Of a DNA stretch of 64,000 bases, positions 62,940 to 64,000 are shown one piece after another; position 1 is the first letter of the stretch; every line of letters begins with the position of its first letter. The DNA lies in contig NZ_WFLI01000016.1 of the NCBI RefSeq assembly GCF_009208555.1, positions 1 through 64,000 on the forward strand, given 5' to 3'. Origin of the DNA: Janthinobacterium violaceinigrum. Its GTDB lineage: Bacteria; Pseudomonadota; Gammaproteobacteria; Burkholderiales; Burkholderiaceae_D. A model generated the notes under the pieces. The model saw only the letters and a list, made by a program, of their open reading frames with translations, was not told the DNA's origin and ran no database searches. Made by a program: the position numbers and the translations under genes.

Positions 62940-62990
62940 TGCACTGAAAATTTACATGCGGTAACATTGCCGCATTGCAATTTCAGTGCA
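62940..62990. promoter_or_regulatory. Long imperfect hairpin upstream of cheW
   Basis: Arms TGCACTGAAAATTTACATGCGG (62940-62961) and its near complement (62970-62990, ending TTTCAGTGCA) flank TAACATTG. The first ten and last five arm bases pair perfectly. It lies 74 bp before the cheW start, with AT-rich ends. It could be an operator, a transcript structure, or the terminator of an upstream gene. Confidence 0.4.
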
Positions 62991-63064
62991 TTATTTAATA
63001 AATTCCATCTGGGCGCCCAAAGGCCGGTGAGAGGCGCGTCCTGCGACATTCCTAAAGGATTATC

Positions 63065-63556
63065 ATGAACACCATTTCCAGCGACGCTGGCGCAACCGTT
63101 GCCAAGGCTGCCGAATACCTGGCTTTTACCCTGGGCCAGGAAGAGTATGGCATCGACATCCAGAAAGTCAGCGAAATCCGCAGCTATGAAACGCCGACCC
63201 GCATCGCCAACGCGCCCGAGTTCGTCAAGGGCGTGGTCAACCTGCGCGGCATCATCGTGCCGATCGTCGACATGCGCATCAAGTTCAACCTGGGCACGCC
63301 AAGCTACGACCAGTTTACCGTCGTCATCATCCTCAATATCGGCAACCGCGTGGTGGGCATGGTCGTCGACCGCGTCTCCGACGTCACCACCTTGCTGCCG
63401 GAACAGATCAAGCCGGCGCCGGACATGGGCCGCTCGATCAACACGGAATACGTGATCGGCCTGGGCACCATCGACGAGCGCATGCTGATCCTCGTCGATA
63501 TCGACCAGCTGATGTCCAGCGCCGACATGGGTTTGATTGAAAAACTGGCTGCCTAA
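63065..63556 (+). CDS. cheW: Chemotaxis coupling protein CheW
   Basis: 163 residues: YLAFTLGQEEYGIDIQKVSEIR, FVKGVVNLRGIIVPIVDMR and the hydrophobic VVGMVVDRVSDVTTL are core CheW motifs. CheW bridges the kinase CheA to chemoreceptors in signalling arrays. The ribosome site AAAGGAT lies just upstream. A methyl-accepting receptor gene follows 242 bp later, and no cheA is in view. Confidence 0.96.
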   Translation: MNTISSDAGATVAKAAEYLAFTLGQEEYGIDIQKVSEIRSYETPTRIANAPEFVKGVVNLRGIIVPIVDMRIKFNLGTPSYDQFTVVIILNIGNRVVGMVVDRVSDVTTLLPEQIKPAPDMGRSINTEYVIGLGTIDERMLILVDIDQLMSSADMGLIEKLAA

Positions 63557-63650
63557 ATTCTTGCTGAAGGTCAGTTAGGTCATGTTTGTAGGGAACAATT
63601 GACCCCAAGCATTGTTTGCTTTTTCTGCAAGGCGCACGCTAGCGCATTTC

Positions 63651-63682
63651 CTGGCGCACGGTTCAGCCGAACCGTGCGCCAG
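63651..63682. terminator. Perfect 14 bp hairpin between cheW and the receptor gene
   Basis: CTGGCGCACGGTTC-AGCC-GAACCGTGCGCCAG, about 95 bp after the cheW stop, with T-rich but interrupted sequence behind it. A likely terminator or mRNA stabiliser. Confidence 0.6.
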
Positions 63683-63798
63683 TTTCACTTGAGTTTCACT
63701 TTTTACGCCCGTTTCGCCACGTCAGCCAGCCAGCGCCCGCCCAGAGCGGGAGCGCCGGCCGGCCGCCACGCCGGCATCCGGGTTTTTAGGATAGTCAC

Positions 63799-64000
63799 AT
63801 GAATGTATTACGCAACGTCAGCATCGGTGTCCGCCTGGGACTCGGTTTTGCCGTGATTTTGCTGTTTTCCATGCTCATTACGGGCATCAGCGTCTGGCGC
63901 CTGCACGACGTGGCCAGCGCCACGCGCGTCATGATGGAGCAGCCGCTGGCCAAGGAACGCTATATTTCCGACTGGTATGGCCGCATCGACAGTGCCGTGC
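63799..64000 (+). CDS. Methyl-accepting chemotaxis protein, N-terminal part (runs off right edge)
   Basis: Starts at the ATG at 63799 (MNVLRNVSIGVRLGLGF), a typical MCP N-terminus, with a membrane helix LGFAVILLFSMLITGISVW and the start of a periplasmic ligand-binding domain (LHDVASATRVMMEQ). About 67 codons are visible, without the HAMP and signalling domains. It is co-oriented with cheW. The receptor call rests on the N-terminal pattern and this neighbour. Confidence 0.8.
   Translation, partial: MNVLRNVSIGVRLGLGFAVILLFSMLITGISVWRLHDVASATRVMMEQPLAKERYISDWYGRIDSAV

Noticed and set aside
63599-63802. 67-codon frame between cheW and the receptor gene
   Set aside because: It spans a perfect hairpin and GC-rich leader, has Arg/Ala-rich composition, and overlaps the receptor start.

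Overview
The window is a GC-rich bacterial chromosome segment. The protein repertoire (TPR-type GT41 glycosyltransferase, ETF-ubiquinone oxidoreductase, RelA with a degenerate HD domain, KfrA-like protein, pirin/azoreductase pair, lone CheB) and gene style suggest a betaproteobacterium of the Oxalobacteraceae, resembling Janthinobacterium, Duganella or Massilia. This placement is made by eye. No tRNA, rRNA, CRISPR array, prophage or complete insertion sequence was seen.

Bases 1-19745 are a compact flagellar locus. On the minus strand run fliE-F-G-H-I-J followed by fliD-S-T-K, with fliK running off the left edge. A roughly 0.5 kb gap separates them from divergent fliM-N-P-Q-R-flhB-flhA on the plus strand. 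Past a shared terminator, on the minus strand, lie three 291-residue flagellin genes and a FliK-like protein. The fliMNPQR-flhBA block next to fliEFGHIJ, without fliL, fliO, flhF, flhG or fliA, is the arrangement of lateral or Flag-2 systems rather than of a primary polar flagellum. FliM lacks the usual N-terminal CheY-binding motif and FliD carries a perfect EF-hand-type loop. Next to the flagellins (19887-25913) is a sugar-modification cluster: a hexapeptide acyltransferase, a DegT-type sugar aminotransferase, a giant TPR plus O-GlcNAc-transferase-type (GT41) glycosyltransferase and a NeuD/PglD-type acyltransferase. Together these look like a flagellin glycosylation module.

Bases 25986-41482 are metabolic and housekeeping genes: ETF-QO, an SDR oxidoreductase, a PAS-LuxR regulator divergent from scoAB (3-oxoacid CoA-transferase), DoxX, DctA, an alpha/beta hydrolase, RidA, RelA, a CDF metal exporter, a pirin-azoR operon facing a LysR regulator, and phosphatidylserine decarboxylase.

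Bases 41723-62848 hold a TonB-dependent receptor, RhlE helicase, a Lon-N domain protein, a KfrA-like coiled-coil protein with 24-residue repeats, a lone CheB with a zinc-ribbon-like tail, and a cupin/JmjC protein followed in frame by an ORF with no canonical start. Next come a DMT exporter facing an XRE-cupin regulator, then a fluoride-riboswitch-controlled CLC-F antiporter coupled to a methyltransferase, a PLP decarboxylase, TrpS, a CocE-type hydrolase, a second DMT exporter, a periplasmic solute-binding protein, an MFS exporter, an HD hydrolase and a secreted TonB_C-like protein. The right edge returns to motility with cheW and the start of a methyl-accepting chemotaxis protein.

Beyond genes, the clearest signals are a crcB-type fluoride riboswitch at about 53049-53110, a dispersed family of roughly 100-135 bp structured intergenic repeats (four copies, one apparently inserted between fliR and flhB with an 11 bp flanking direct repeat), and a tandem flagellin duplication that includes its leader and terminator.
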